Assembly: GCA_003153125.1 (NCBI GenBank)
Contig: PLWW01000093.1
Location: forward strand, 1-34,438
Reading direction: 5' to 3'
Source: Candidatus Dormiibacterota bacterium
Lineage (GTDB): Bacteria > Chloroflexota > Dormibacteria > Aeolococcales > Aeolococcaceae
DNA: 34,438 nucleotides
Part shown: positions 8,604 to 16,478 of the stretch, piece after piece
Numbering within the stretch: the first letter of the stretch is position 1
Layout: the number at the start of each line of letters is the position of its first letter
Program-made: the position numbers and the translations under genes
Notes under the pieces: generated by a model
What the model was told of the DNA's origin: nothing
The model's input: only the letters and a program-made list of their open reading frames with translations
Databases searched by the model: none

Positions 8604-9439
8604 GGTCCGACCTCCTTGCGCGTTTCATTCGTCGTCACTGCCGTCTCCCCTGTGTTTTGGTCACCGTTGTGAGCGGCCGGCGCACCCGCGCCGCCGCCGT
8701 GCGTGGTGGTGCTCTTCCCGATGTACAGCGCGCCGATCTCGGGGTTGTCCAGGATCTCCCGCCCCGGCCCGTCGAGCCGGTTCTCGCCGTTGACGAGGAC
8801 GTAGCCCCAGTCCGCTTCGGCCAGCGCACGCCGCGTGTTCTGCTCGACGAGCACGATGGCGACGCCGGTCTGCCGGATGGCGCGGATGTGGTCCCAGACC
8901 ACCTGCTCGTAGCGCGGCGACAATCCTGCCGTGGGCTCGTCGACGAGCAGCACGCTCGGGTCGGCCATCAGCGCACGCGCGAGCGCAAGCATGTTTCGCT
9001 GTCCTCCGCTCAGCGTCCGCGCCGGGCGCCGGAGCGCGGCGCGCAGGTCCGGGAAGAGCTCGCACATCGACTCCGCCCTGTCGCGGACGCTGTGGCGTCG
9101 CACGATGCCCCCCATCTCGAGGTTCTCCATGACGGTGAGCGAGGGGAAGACGTTGGCCACCTGCGGCACGTATGCCAGACCCATCTTCACGAGGCGGTCG
9201 GGCGCCCTTCCGGCGACGTCCTGTCCGTTGAGGAGGACGTGGCCCTCCGTGGGACGGAGCACGCCGGCGATGGCTTTGAGGAGCGTGGACTTGCCGGCTC
9301 CGTTGGGCCCCACCAGGACGGTGATCTCCGCCGTCCGGGCGCGCAGCGTCGCCTTCTTGACGACGGGCACGGGCCCGTAGCCGGCTGTCAACGACTCGAC
9401 GGAGAGCGCGACGGCGGTGTCGGTGGCAGCCTCAGGCAA
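8600..9439 (-). CDS. livF: Branched-chain-type ABC transporter ATPase LivF, copy 1
   Basis: Cytoplasmic ATPase subunit. Walker A GPNGAGKST, Q-loop in AYVPQVANVFP, signature LSGGQRN, Walker B LLVDEPTAGLSP and the H-loop region replaced by VEQNTRRAL, as is usual in LivF. The only start in frame near the expected N-terminus is TTG 9439, overlapping the livG stop by 8 bases. About 40 extra C-terminal residues, rich in Gly/Thr/Ala/Asn, follow the normal LivF end (YIGKS). These codons carry the Shine-Dalgarno of the next gene. The predicted length is 279 aa, longer than the typical 235. Confidence 0.88.
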   Translation of the reverse strand: MPEAATDTAVALSVESLTAGYGPVPVVKKATLRARTAEITVLVGPNGAGKSTLLKAIAGVLRPTEGHVLLNGQDVAGRAPDRLVKMGLAYVPQVANVFPSLTVMENLEMGGIVRRHSVRDRAESMCELFPDLRAALRRPARTLSGGQRNMLALARALMADPSVLLVDEPTAGLSPRYEQVVWDHIRAIRQTGVAIVLVEQNTRRALAEADWGYVLVNGENRLDGPGREILDNPEIGALYIGKSTTTHGGGAGAPAAHNGDQNTGETAVTTNETRKEVGP

Positions 9440-10208
9440 CGGTCGCCACCCCGAGGTAGGCGTCGACCACGGCCGGGCTCTTGCGCAGCTCGTCCATGTG
9501 GCCGGTGGCAATCGCGGTGCCCAGGGCCATGACGACGGCGGTGTCGCAGACGGCCTCGACGAAGCCGAGGTTGTGCTCGATGATGAGCAGCGTGATCCCC
9601 GAGGAGCGCAGGTAGCCGACCGCGTGGTCAATGCGCTCCGCGAGCACCGGGTTGACGCCAGCGAGGGGCTCGTCGAGGAGCGCAAGCCGCGGTCGGGCCA
9701 TCATGATGCGCGCGAACTCTAGGAGGCGCTTCTGGCCGCCGCTCAGTTCCCCGGCACGATGGTCGCGCAGGCCGAGCAGGCCGATCTCACCGAGGATGCT
9801 GCGCGCGGTCCGTCGATCCTCACGGTCGGAGCGCGCGATGGCCCGCGGCGTAAACAGCGATCGCCACACCGAGTCGCGGCCGCGCGACGGCGCCGCCACC
9901 AGCATGTTCTCCATGACCGTCAGGGATCCCCACTCCCGCGTCGTCTGGAAGGTGCGGATCATGCCGCGGGCGGCGATCTGGTCAGGCGAATGCCCCACCA
10001 TCTCTTCATCGGCGAACCGGACGCTGCCCCTGTCCGGCTTGTGGAAGCCGGAGATGAGGTTGACCGTCGTGCTCTTGCCCGCCCCGTTGGAGCCGATGAG
10101 CCCTGTGATCGACCCCTCCTGCACGGAGAAGGAACAGTCGCGCACGGCCTCGACGCCGCCAAAGCTCTTGGTCAGGCCGGAGACCTTGAGGAGCACGGTG
10201 TCGCTCAC
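9432..10208 (-). CDS. livG: Branched-chain-type ABC transporter ATPase LivG, copy 1
   Basis: ATPase subunit of 258 aa. Walker A is GSNGAGKST (39-47; Ser where Pro is usual). The Q-loop is in IRTFQTTREW, the signature is LSGGQKR, and Walker B is LALLDEPLAGVNP followed by the LivG-type EHNLGFVEAV. The start GTG 10208 overlaps the livM stop (GTGA). It pairs with LivF to power the LivH-LivM channel. Confidence 0.91.
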   Translation of the reverse strand: MSDTVLLKVSGLTKSFGGVEAVRDCSFSVQEGSITGLIGSNGAGKSTTVNLISGFHKPDRGSVRFADEEMVGHSPDQIAARGMIRTFQTTREWGSLTVMENMLVAAPSRGRDSVWRSLFTPRAIARSDREDRRTARSILGEIGLLGLRDHRAGELSGGQKRLLEFARIMMARPRLALLDEPLAGVNPVLAERIDHAVGYLRSSGITLLIIEHNLGFVEAVCDTAVVMALGTAIATGHMDELRKSPAVVDAYLGVATVA

Positions 10209-11212
10209 GTGGTTGAAGCGACCGCCGGCGCCGCGGGCAGGTGCGCGTCGGTTCCGGCCTTGCTCTCGCGCTCGGCATCCTTGTCGCGCGGCTCGGGGAG
10301 GATTCCGTGGGGACGGTAGCGCAGGACCAGGATGATGATCAGGCCGCCGACAACCCCACGAAGGGCCTCGTTGGCGTCGGGGTTGCCCGGGATCGGCGGG
10401 ATGTAACGGGTGACCTCGGAGACGATCCCCACGAAGATGAGGGTGCCGAGGATCGACCCCAGGTTGTTGCCGGTGCCGCCCAGGAAGATGGCCGTGTAGA
10501 GCACGAACGTCTCGCCGGGAGTCCAGCCCGCGGGGTTGAACGCGCCGACGAAGTGCGAGAGCAGCGCACCGCCGAAGCCCGCGATCAGCGCGCCGAACAC
10601 GAACGCGCGCAGCTTGAACCAGAAGACGGGCCTGGCGAAGGCCTGGGCCGCGAGCTCGTCGTCGCGGATCGCCCGCATGGTGCGGCCGAACGGGCTGCCG
10701 AACATGTGGCGAACGAGGAGATAGACACCCAGCAGCGCGACCAGGCACATGCCAAGGTAAAAGTACGTGTACTGCTGTGGGGTCAGCGGCAGCAGGTCGG
10801 CGAAGGGCTGGGGGATCCCGAAGAGTCCCACCTGCCCGCCGAAGATGCCGCGGTTTTGCGCCACAACCTGGTAGATGACCAGGCCCATCGACAGAGTGAC
10901 GATGGCGAAATAGTCGGAGCGCAGGCGGCGCAGGGCGATCGCGCCGACGATGGCGCCGACGACCCCGGCTGCCAGAGTGCCGGCGAGCAGGGCCACGGGG
11001 AAGGGCGTCGAGAGCCGGATGATGTACGTCTGCTGGTGCGCGTACAGCGGCGGCCCGATGTCGAAGCCCGCCGAGACATACGCGCCCACGGCGGCGAAGG
11101 TGATGTAGGTGAGGTTGAGCATCCCGGACCAGCCCCATTGGATGTTGAGCCCGAGGGCGAGGATGGCGAAGATGGCCACCAGAGTGAGCACGGAGACGAT
11201 GTAGTCGATCAA
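10205..11212 (-). CDS. livM: Branched-chain-type ABC transporter permease LivM, copy 1
   Basis: Integral membrane permease, 335 aa, with multiple hydrophobic helices. Family motifs are NIQWGWSGMLNLTYITFAAVGAY near the N-terminus (given in parts: GWSGMLNL, AAVGAY), LRRLRSDYFAIVTLS, and GGTGNNLGSILG near the C-terminus. I start it at TTG 11212, which overlaps the livH stop as TTGA; this is the only start giving the coupling seen at every other junction. The hydrophilic C-terminal tail is Ala/Pro-rich. Confidence 0.88.
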   Translation of the reverse strand: MIDYIVSVLTLVAIFAILALGLNIQWGWSGMLNLTYITFAAVGAYVSAGFDIGPPLYAHQQTYIIRLSTPFPVALLAGTLAAGVVGAIVGAIALRRLRSDYFAIVTLSMGLVIYQVVAQNRGIFGGQVGLFGIPQPFADLLPLTPQQYTYFYLGMCLVALLGVYLLVRHMFGSPFGRTMRAIRDDELAAQAFARPVFWFKLRAFVFGALIAGFGGALLSHFVGAFNPAGWTPGETFVLYTAIFLGGTGNNLGSILGTLIFVGIVSEVTRYIPPIPGNPDANEALRGVVGGLIIILVLRYRPHGILPEPRDKDAERESKAGTDAHLPAAPAVASTT

Positions 11213-12087
11213 ATCGCCGTGCTGCCTCGGGCGTCGAAGAGGCCGCCCGGCTTGATCAACAGTACGAGCACCAGGATGCCGACCGCGATCACCTGCTTGT
11301 AGCTGGAGGCGAGGTAGGCGCCGCCGACCTCGGTGACCAGCCCGAGGATGAGCGCACCGATCATCGCCCCGTACGGGCGCCCGAGCCCGCCCGCCACCGC
11401 AGCGGCGAAGGTGACGAGCAGGAAGGTGTACCCGGTCAGCGGGCTGAACGTGCCGCCCTGGAAGGCGATGACCGCCCCGGCGACGCCGGCGATGCCCCCC
11501 GCCATCAGCCAGGTCAGAGCCACCACCCGGGGCATGTTGATGCCGGTGACGCTGGCCAGTTCCCGGCTGTCGGCAACCGCACGCTGCGACTTGCCGAAGG
11601 TCGTGTAGCGGAGGGTGACGTGGAGTGCGACCATGATCGCCACCGACACCCCCATCACGATCATGTCGGTGGCGGTGAAGAGGAAGGGCCCGACCTGGCT
11701 CACCGTCTCGGAGGGCACCACCAGGCTGTGGGTGGTGCCGCCGAAGAAGATGATGATGCCGTTCTGGATCATGAATGAGAGCGCGATCGTGATCACGAAG
11801 AGCACGGTGACCTTGGCCCCGCGCCTGTTGAAGGGTTCGATGATCGTACGGTTGATCAACCAGGCCGCGGTGGCGACCACGATGGCACCAACGAGGACGT
11901 CGATGAAGACGTTGTTGGTGACGTACTGCGCCACAAGCGCTCCGTACATCCCGAGGGTGAGGAACTCGCCGTGCGCGAAGTTGGGGATGTTGCTGACGCT
12001 GAACTGCAGTGACAGCGCGACCGCCGAGAGGGCGATGAGCGCCGAGGTCACCAGCCCGAACCCCACCGCATGCATGAAGGTGCTCAT
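11209..12087 (-). CDS. livH: Branched-chain-type ABC transporter permease LivH, copy 1
   Basis: Integral membrane permease of 292 aa. The signature SNIPNFAHGEFLTLGMYGA and the C-terminal GGLGRPYGAMIGALILG are characteristic of LivH. The start ATG 12087 has a purine-rich AGAGGAGAG about 12 bases upstream, rather far; ATG four codons downstream is an alternative. It is the first gene of the transporter block, preceded by a 152-bp gap with a 16-bp palindrome, so a promoter probably lies there. Confidence 0.9.
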   Translation of the reverse strand: MSTFMHAVGFGLVTSALIALSAVALSLQFSVSNIPNFAHGEFLTLGMYGALVAQYVTNNVFIDVLVGAIVVATAAWLINRTIIEPFNRRGAKVTVLFVITIALSFMIQNGIIIFFGGTTHSLVVPSETVSQVGPFLFTATDMIVMGVSVAIMVALHVTLRYTTFGKSQRAVADSRELASVTGINMPRVVALTWLMAGGIAGVAGAVIAFQGGTFSPLTGYTFLLVTFAAAVAGGLGRPYGAMIGALILGLVTEVGGAYLASSYKQVIAVGILVLVLLIKPGGLFDARGSTAI

Positions 12088-12170
12088 CGGCCGGTCGCTC
12101 TCCTCTGGTTCCCTTGCATCGAACGAGCACCCTGCAAACCGCTCAGGCCGGGCCCACGGGCCGCCAGCGT

Positions 12171-12186
12171 AGGAAAAGCTTTTCCT
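12171..12186. promoter_or_regulatory. 16-bp perfect palindrome, candidate LacI-family operator (livH side)
   Basis: AGGAAAAGCTTTTCCT is perfectly symmetric. It lies 84 bases upstream of livH in the 12088-12239 gap, the largest gap in the minus-strand chain. Its core 12172-12185 fits the GGmAA-4N-TT-nCC pattern shared by four other sites in this window, but with a central GC rather than the usual CG. Nothing else is recognised in the gap. Confidence 0.55.
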
Positions 12187-12239
12187 TTTCGGGCGGCGCC
12201 TAGGATGCATCGAGGCGCGGGCCGCTGTCAAGGGCGAGC

Positions 12240-13235
12240 CTATGGCGCGGCGGCGGCGGCGACGGGGGCTGCGATCAGATCCCTGATCAGCTCCACCTGG
12301 CGAGGGTCGTCGCTGGTGGGCCCGAGCACGAGGTACTCGCAGCCCGCGTCCTGCAGCGCGCGCAACCGCGCCACCTGCTGCGCGGGCGTGCCCATCAGGT
12401 AGCTGCGGCGGAGCTGCTCGAAGGGCCGATGGCTGCCCATCGTCTCCATGAAAGGCGGCTCCTGGAGGCGGAGCGCCTCGGCCTCGTCCTCTGTCGGCAC
12501 CACGTGGATGAAGTTGCAGTGGCCGAAGGTGAAGCCGTCGAGCGTTCCCCGGCGGCGGCGCACCTCGGCCGAGATCTCGCTCCAGTCAGCGGTGATCATC
12601 TCGAGGTCGGCGGCGCTGCGCGACAGCCACCCGTCAGCCTGGGCGATGCGGTCGAGCACGCGAGGGGCAACCCCACCCGAATCGGGCGAGGCGACGTCCG
12701 CGACACGGCCGCCGCCGGAGACCCAGACCGGCGGCATGCTGCTGGGACGGGGCTCGATGGTGACGTTCTTGAAGCGGTAGAAGCGCCCCTCGAACGTGAC
12801 GTTGTCCTCGGTGAGGAGGCGGCGGACAGCTGCAAGGAGCTCGTCGGTGCGGGCACCCCGCTCCTCGATGCGACTCCCAGTTGCGTCGTACTCCGGCCCG
12901 TACCACCCAGTGCCGACGCCGAAGATGTAGCGCCCTTCCGAGAGGTAGTCGAGCGTGCCGATCTCCTTGGCGAGGATGACCGGGTGCCGCACCGGGAGGA
13001 CGAGGATGCCCGTCGCCAGCTTCACTCGCTTGGTCATCGCGGCGGCGTAGGTCAGCGCGTTGATCGGTTCCAGCCACGTCACGCCGTAGAGACCGGGCGC
13101 GGTGAGGAGGTGGTCGATGACCCAGATGTCGAAACCGGCCTCCTCGGCCGCGCTGATGCAGTCGCGAAGGCGGGCGCGATGGTCCACCGACGAATCCTTG
13201 TAGACGTACGACGGCAGCCACAGCGCGAACTTCAT
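12240..13235 (-). CDS. LLM-class F420/flavin-dependent oxidoreductase, copy 2
   Basis: 331-aa luciferase-like TIM barrel paralogous to the product of 5284-6300. Shared blocks include MKxxLWLPSY at the start, LVLPVRHPVILAKEIGTLDY, GRYIFGVGTGWYGPEY and EERGARTDELLAA. It ends in an Ala/Pro-rich tail. The start ATG 13235 overlaps the DapA-like stop (ATGA). F420 use is likely from context but not proven by sequence. It forms a repeated two-gene module with DapA-like copy 2. Confidence 0.9.
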   Translation of the reverse strand: MKFALWLPSYVYKDSSVDHRARLRDCISAAEEAGFDIWVIDHLLTAPGLYGVTWLEPINALTYAAAMTKRVKLATGILVLPVRHPVILAKEIGTLDYLSEGRYIFGVGTGWYGPEYDATGSRIEERGARTDELLAAVRRLLTEDNVTFEGRFYRFKNVTIEPRPSSMPPVWVSGGGRVADVASPDSGGVAPRVLDRIAQADGWLSRSAADLEMITADWSEISAEVRRRRGTLDGFTFGHCNFIHVVPTEDEAEALRLQEPPFMETMGSHRPFEQLRRSYLMGTPAQQVARLRALQDAGCEYLVLGPTSDDPRQVELIRDLIAAPVAAAAAP

Positions 13236-14167
13236 ACGACGCCTGCCTCCTCCAGCTCTCCCGCCTGGATAAGTGCGGAGCGCACTGCCCGGCGATCCTC
13301 TGCGGAGATCGGCAGCAGTGGCTCGCGTACCGTCGCCCGCTCGAGTATGCCCTGCATCACCAGCGCCTCCTTGGACCTCGCCCGGTAGTTGCGCACCGGC
13401 GGCGCGAACAGCGCGTGCATCAGCGGAGTTAGCCGATCCATGATCCGCTTCGCCTCGGGAAGGTTGCCGGCCACTGCGGCGTCGACCATGGCGGCGAGCT
13501 GCGCTGTGGGCGCGGCGCCGAAGCCGAGCAGCGCACCGTCAGCACCGAGCACGAACGACTCGTAGATGAACGGGTCGTTGCCGGTGAGGATGGCGACGGG
13601 GCGGCGCTGACCGCGGACGGCGGCGACGACCTCCACGTACACCTTGGCGTCAAACGACGCCTCCTTGATGGCCACCACCGGAGCCAACCCGCACAGCCGC
13701 TCGAGAATGGCCGGGGAGAGCAGCACGCCGCCCAGGGAGGGGACGAGGTTGAAGAGGATCATCGGAAGGGCGACCCCCTCGCCGACGGCGGCGTGGTAGC
13801 GGATCACCACCTCAGGGTCGAGTGGCTGCCCCTGGTACGCGGAGATCGGGAAGACCACCAGTGCCGAAGCGCCCGCGTTCCTGTAGTCCTTCCCGTATGC
13901 CACGGCCTGCTGGGTGAACTGTGCCGGCAGACCGGCGATGACCGGCAGCCGGCCGCCGATCTCGTCGACGACGATCTCGATGACGCGCACCCGCTCTTCA
14001 TGAGAGAGATGCGGCGCCTCGCCGGTGTCGACGTTGACGGCGACGCCGTGGATGGTCGTCTCGGCGACGTGGCGCATGTAGCGGCGCAGGGCCGGCTCGT
14101 CGATCTGCGCGTCCTCGGTCATGGGCAGGATGGTGGCGGGGAAGAGCCCGCGGAAATCGATGTTCAC
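13232..14167 (-). CDS. DapA/DHDPS-superfamily lyase, copy 2, lacking the canonical tyrosine
   Basis: 311-aa paralogue of the protein at 6297-7247, aligning without gaps over the first 170 residues. Schiff-base Lys168 is in VVAIKEASFD. Phe139 (MILFNLVP) stands where DHDPS has its catalytic Tyr, and VDTGE replaces GTTGE. It therefore belongs to the same divergent subfamily, probably a catabolic aldolase or dehydratase. The start is GTG 14167, overlapping the stop of the MetE-like gene (GTGA). It is coupled to LLM copy 2. Confidence 0.88.
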   Translation of the reverse strand: MNIDFRGLFPATILPMTEDAQIDEPALRRYMRHVAETTIHGVAVNVDTGEAPHLSHEERVRVIEIVVDEIGGRLPVIAGLPAQFTQQAVAYGKDYRNAGASALVVFPISAYQGQPLDPEVVIRYHAAVGEGVALPMILFNLVPSLGGVLLSPAILERLCGLAPVVAIKEASFDAKVYVEVVAAVRGQRRPVAILTGNDPFIYESFVLGADGALLGFGAAPTAQLAAMVDAAVAGNLPEAKRIMDRLTPLMHALFAPPVRNYRARSKEALVMQGILERATVREPLLPISAEDRRAVRSALIQAGELEEAGVV

Positions 14168-15195
14168 GACGACGGTCCTCCTGAGCGGTCGGTGCTTGCT
14201 CCCTCGAACAGATCCCGGCCGGCGACCAGCGCGCCGATCTTGGCGTCGGCGATCGATCGTGCGAGCATCCAGAACCCGCAGTCGGGATGGACGTAGGCGA
14301 TGCGCGACGCGTCTCCGAGGAGGGTCGCTGCAACCTCGATGCGCCGGGCCACGTCTGCCGGCGACTCGACCACCGTGGTCTTGACGTCGATGACGCCGAT
14401 GCCGAGTCGCAGGCGGTCGTCGACCTCGCGCAGGCGCTCGAGGTCACCGTACCCGGGCCGGGCGAGCTCTAGGACGACGTGGTCGGCATGCAAGCGCTCG
14501 AAGAAGCCCAGCAGCTGCGACCAGGTTCCCGGCTGCACTCTCTGGCCGCCGTAGTTGCCGAAGCAGAGGTGCACGGCAGCGGTGCCGCACACGGCGTCGA
14601 GGATGCGGTTGACGGCCTCGGCCGCGAACTCGGCATCCTCCGGACGGCCCGGGAGGTTCGCCTCGTCGACCTGTACGACGGGCGCGTCGATGGCGCGCAC
14701 CTGCTCGGCGAGCACGTCGGCCAGCGCGAGGGTGAGGGCACGCAGGTCACCGTAGTGGGTGTCGAGCAGCATCCGCGCCAGCATGTAGGGCGATGTGAGG
14801 GTGAACTTCAGTGGGCGCGCTGTCAGCGCCGCCACTGTGCTGTATGCACCGGGAAGGTCGAGCGTCCCGACGCCAAGGGGCCCGTCCACGACGCCCGACG
14901 GCCGGCGGCGGAAGCCGAGGTGCGACTGCGAACGGAACAGCTCGATGTCCGCGCGGGTAATGGCCGTGCGCACGCCCTCCATGGGCTGCACGAAGTACTC
15001 GATCATCCCGTTGGTCTCGGGATGGTCGGGGTTGAACCTGTAGATCTCGCCGTCCACCAGCAGGTCGATGCCGGCCATCTCCTGGGTGTGCAGCACCACC
15101 GTGGCAGCGTCGCGCATCGCCTGCTCCCCGGGGCGGCCCAGCAGCCATTGGGGTGCCGGGTAGCTGCCGACCAGGGTCGTCTGGATGTGACTCAC
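14164..15195 (-). CDS. MetE C-terminal-domain-like (cobalamin-independent methionine synthase family) zinc protein
   Basis: 343-aa single-domain relative of the MetE catalytic barrel, without the MetE N-terminal domain. The N-terminus TTLVGSYPAP is characteristic. The zinc set of MetE appears conserved: His209 and Cys211 (VHLCFGN), Glu243 (VLELARPG) and Cys306 (HPDCGF). The family includes real methyltransferases and epoxyalkane:CoM transferase-like enzymes that activate a thiol on zinc. In this catabolic operon it may demethylate or transfer a thiol/alkyl group of the substrate; making methionine is less likely. The start GTG 15195 overlaps the VOC stop (GTGA). Confidence 0.87.
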   Translation of the reverse strand: MSHIQTTLVGSYPAPQWLLGRPGEQAMRDAATVVLHTQEMAGIDLLVDGEIYRFNPDHPETNGMIEYFVQPMEGVRTAITRADIELFRSQSHLGFRRRPSGVVDGPLGVGTLDLPGAYSTVAALTARPLKFTLTSPYMLARMLLDTHYGDLRALTLALADVLAEQVRAIDAPVVQVDEANLPGRPEDAEFAAEAVNRILDAVCGTAAVHLCFGNYGGQRVQPGTWSQLLGFFERLHADHVVLELARPGYGDLERLREVDDRLRLGIGVIDVKTTVVESPADVARRIEVAATLLGDASRIAYVHPDCGFWMLARSIADAKIGALVAGRDLFEGASTDRSGGPSS

Positions 15196-15632
15196 CGCTC
15201 CTCCACGAATTGAATGAGGATGCCGCCTTCACGCCGCGGGTCGGCGAAGCCTACGAGCGTCCCCCGCGCTCCGGGACGAGGCGCCGTGTCGATCGGAAGC
15301 AGACCGCGGGCGGGGCAGTCGAGGAGCGCGTTGGCCGCGTCTTCGACGCGCAGCGCCAGGTGGTGCACCCCCTCGCCGTGTTTCCTTAGGTGCCGCGCGA
15401 TGTCACCCTCGGGGCTGAGTGGCTCGAGCAGCTCGACCATTGCCGTCCCCGCGCCGAAGAAGGCGACACGCAGGCCCGTGAACTCCTCGTCGCTGCGAAA
15501 CGCGAGGCCAAGGTCGCCTTCAAAGTGCCGCCGAGCTGCATCGATGGACCGCACCACCCAACCGATGTGGTGAACGGTACGCTGCCCAGCTGGGCCATTC
15601 ACGGGGGGTGTCTCGGCTCGGGTTGACATCAT
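15192..15632 (-). CDS. VOC-family protein (methylmalonyl-CoA epimerase/glyoxalase-like)
   Basis: 146-aa vicinal-oxygen-chelate fold protein. Two beta-alpha-beta-beta-beta repeats are visible: the first begins VHHIGWVVRSIDAARRHFE, the second VHHLALRVEDAANAL. Candidate metal ligands are a His in each of these, Glu in MVELLEP, and Gln in GGILIQFVEE where epimerases usually have Glu. It resembles methylmalonyl-CoA epimerase most but may be a different isomerase or lyase. The start is ATG 15632, with a second ATG directly following it. It is the first gene of the minus-strand chain, divergent from the creatininase gene, with a candidate operator between. Confidence 0.85.
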   Translation of the reverse strand: MMSTRAETPPVNGPAGQRTVHHIGWVVRSIDAARRHFEGDLGLAFRSDEEFTGLRVAFFGAGTAMVELLEPLSPEGDIARHLRKHGEGVHHLALRVEDAANALLDCPARGLLPIDTAPRPGARGTLVGFADPRREGGILIQFVEER

Positions 15633-15667
15633 GTGGCGCTCGGCGGCACAGTATGCCCGATGCGGAT

Positions 15668-15681
15668 GGAAAGCGTTTGCC
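15668..15681. promoter_or_regulatory. Candidate LacI-family operator in the VOC/creatininase divergent region
   Basis: GGAAAGCGTTTGCC is an imperfect palindrome centred on CG, the usual centre for LacI/GalR operators. It is 36 bases from the VOC start and 38 from the creatininase start, so it could control both directions. The regulator gene lies 1.6 kb downstream. Confidence 0.6.
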
Positions 15682-15718
15682 TTCTCCGCCGCCAGTGGCC
15701 TGGGAGGGGCCAGTGAAC

Positions 15719-16453
15719 ATGGCCGAACATCCATCCTTCTGTGGCCTGCGTGCCACCTCGGTTGACGTCGCCGAGCGGACCCCGACGTTCGCGGTTCTCC
15801 CCGTTGGCGCGCACGAGCAACATGGTGCGCATCTGCCCCTGAGTACCGACACCATCGTGGCCTCGTGGGCGGGGGAGCAGGTGGCGCGTCGCCTTGGCGG
15901 ACTGCTGCTGCCAACGATCCCGTACGGGACGTCCTTCACTCACCGCACCTTTGCGGGGACGCTGACGCTGGAGTGGTCGACGCTGGCGGCACTTGTGGGC
16001 GACCTGGTCGCCAACTGCTACGACCACGGGGTGATGACCGTCTTCGTCATGAGCGGGCACGGCGGCAACTTCATCCTCAACCCCTGCATTCGGTCTATCA
16101 ACGCGCGCCGCCGCGAAGGCCAGACGGTGCTGGTCCCGGAATCCGTGTTCTTCGGCGAGTCGATGACCGCCGACGACTTCCACGCGGGGCGGTGGGAGAC
16201 GTCGCTCGGCCTGTCGCTCGCCGGCGACGACGTCCGCATGGACCGGGCCATCGACTTTGTGCCGTCGGGGGTCAACCGTGCGGAGCTGACCAACCGGCCG
16301 ATCTCCCAGTTCACGCCAACCGGCGTGTGGGGCCGTGCCACCGAGGCGACGGCCGAGGAGGGCGGGCGGCTCCTCGAGGAGATGCACGAACGGCTCTGCG
16401 CCTACGTGTCGGGCTGGTTGGACCAGCTCGCTTCCGAGCGCCCCCAAGAATGA
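15719..16453 (+). CDS. Creatininase-family (creatinine amidohydrolase-like) metal hydrolase
   Basis: 244-aa member of the creatininase superfamily, which hydrolyses cyclic amides, formamides and, in MftE, peptides. The metal-binding block VGAHEQHGAHLPLSTD supplies Glu33, His35 and Asp44; SGHGGN supplies His114. A strong Shine-Dalgarno (GGAGGGG from 15703) precedes two starts, GTG 15713 and ATG 15719; I choose the ATG, but either fits. No other mycofactocin genes are present, so MftE is unlikely. It heads a plus-strand trio with an SDR and the LacI regulator, divergent from the catabolic chain. Confidence 0.87.
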   Translation: MAEHPSFCGLRATSVDVAERTPTFAVLPVGAHEQHGAHLPLSTDTIVASWAGEQVARRLGGLLLPTIPYGTSFTHRTFAGTLTLEWSTLAALVGDLVANCYDHGVMTVFVMSGHGGNFILNPCIRSINARRREGQTVLVPESVFFGESMTADDFHAGRWETSLGLSLAGDDVRMDRAIDFVPSGVNRAELTNRPISQFTPTGVWGRATEATAEEGGRLLEEMHERLCAYVSGWLDQLASERPQE

Positions 16454-16478
16454 CGGGACGGATCACGAGGACTGCGGT

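Noticed and set aside
6273..8672. 799-codon open frame on the plus strand
   Set aside because: It lies opposite dapA-like 1, the binding-protein gene and part of LLM 1, all well supported; its Arg/Val/Asp-rich product is typical of a G+C-rich antisense shadow.
15719..16453. MftE of a mycofactocin cluster
   Set aside because: No mftA, mftB, mftC, mftD or mftF is present; only the broad creatininase family is supported.
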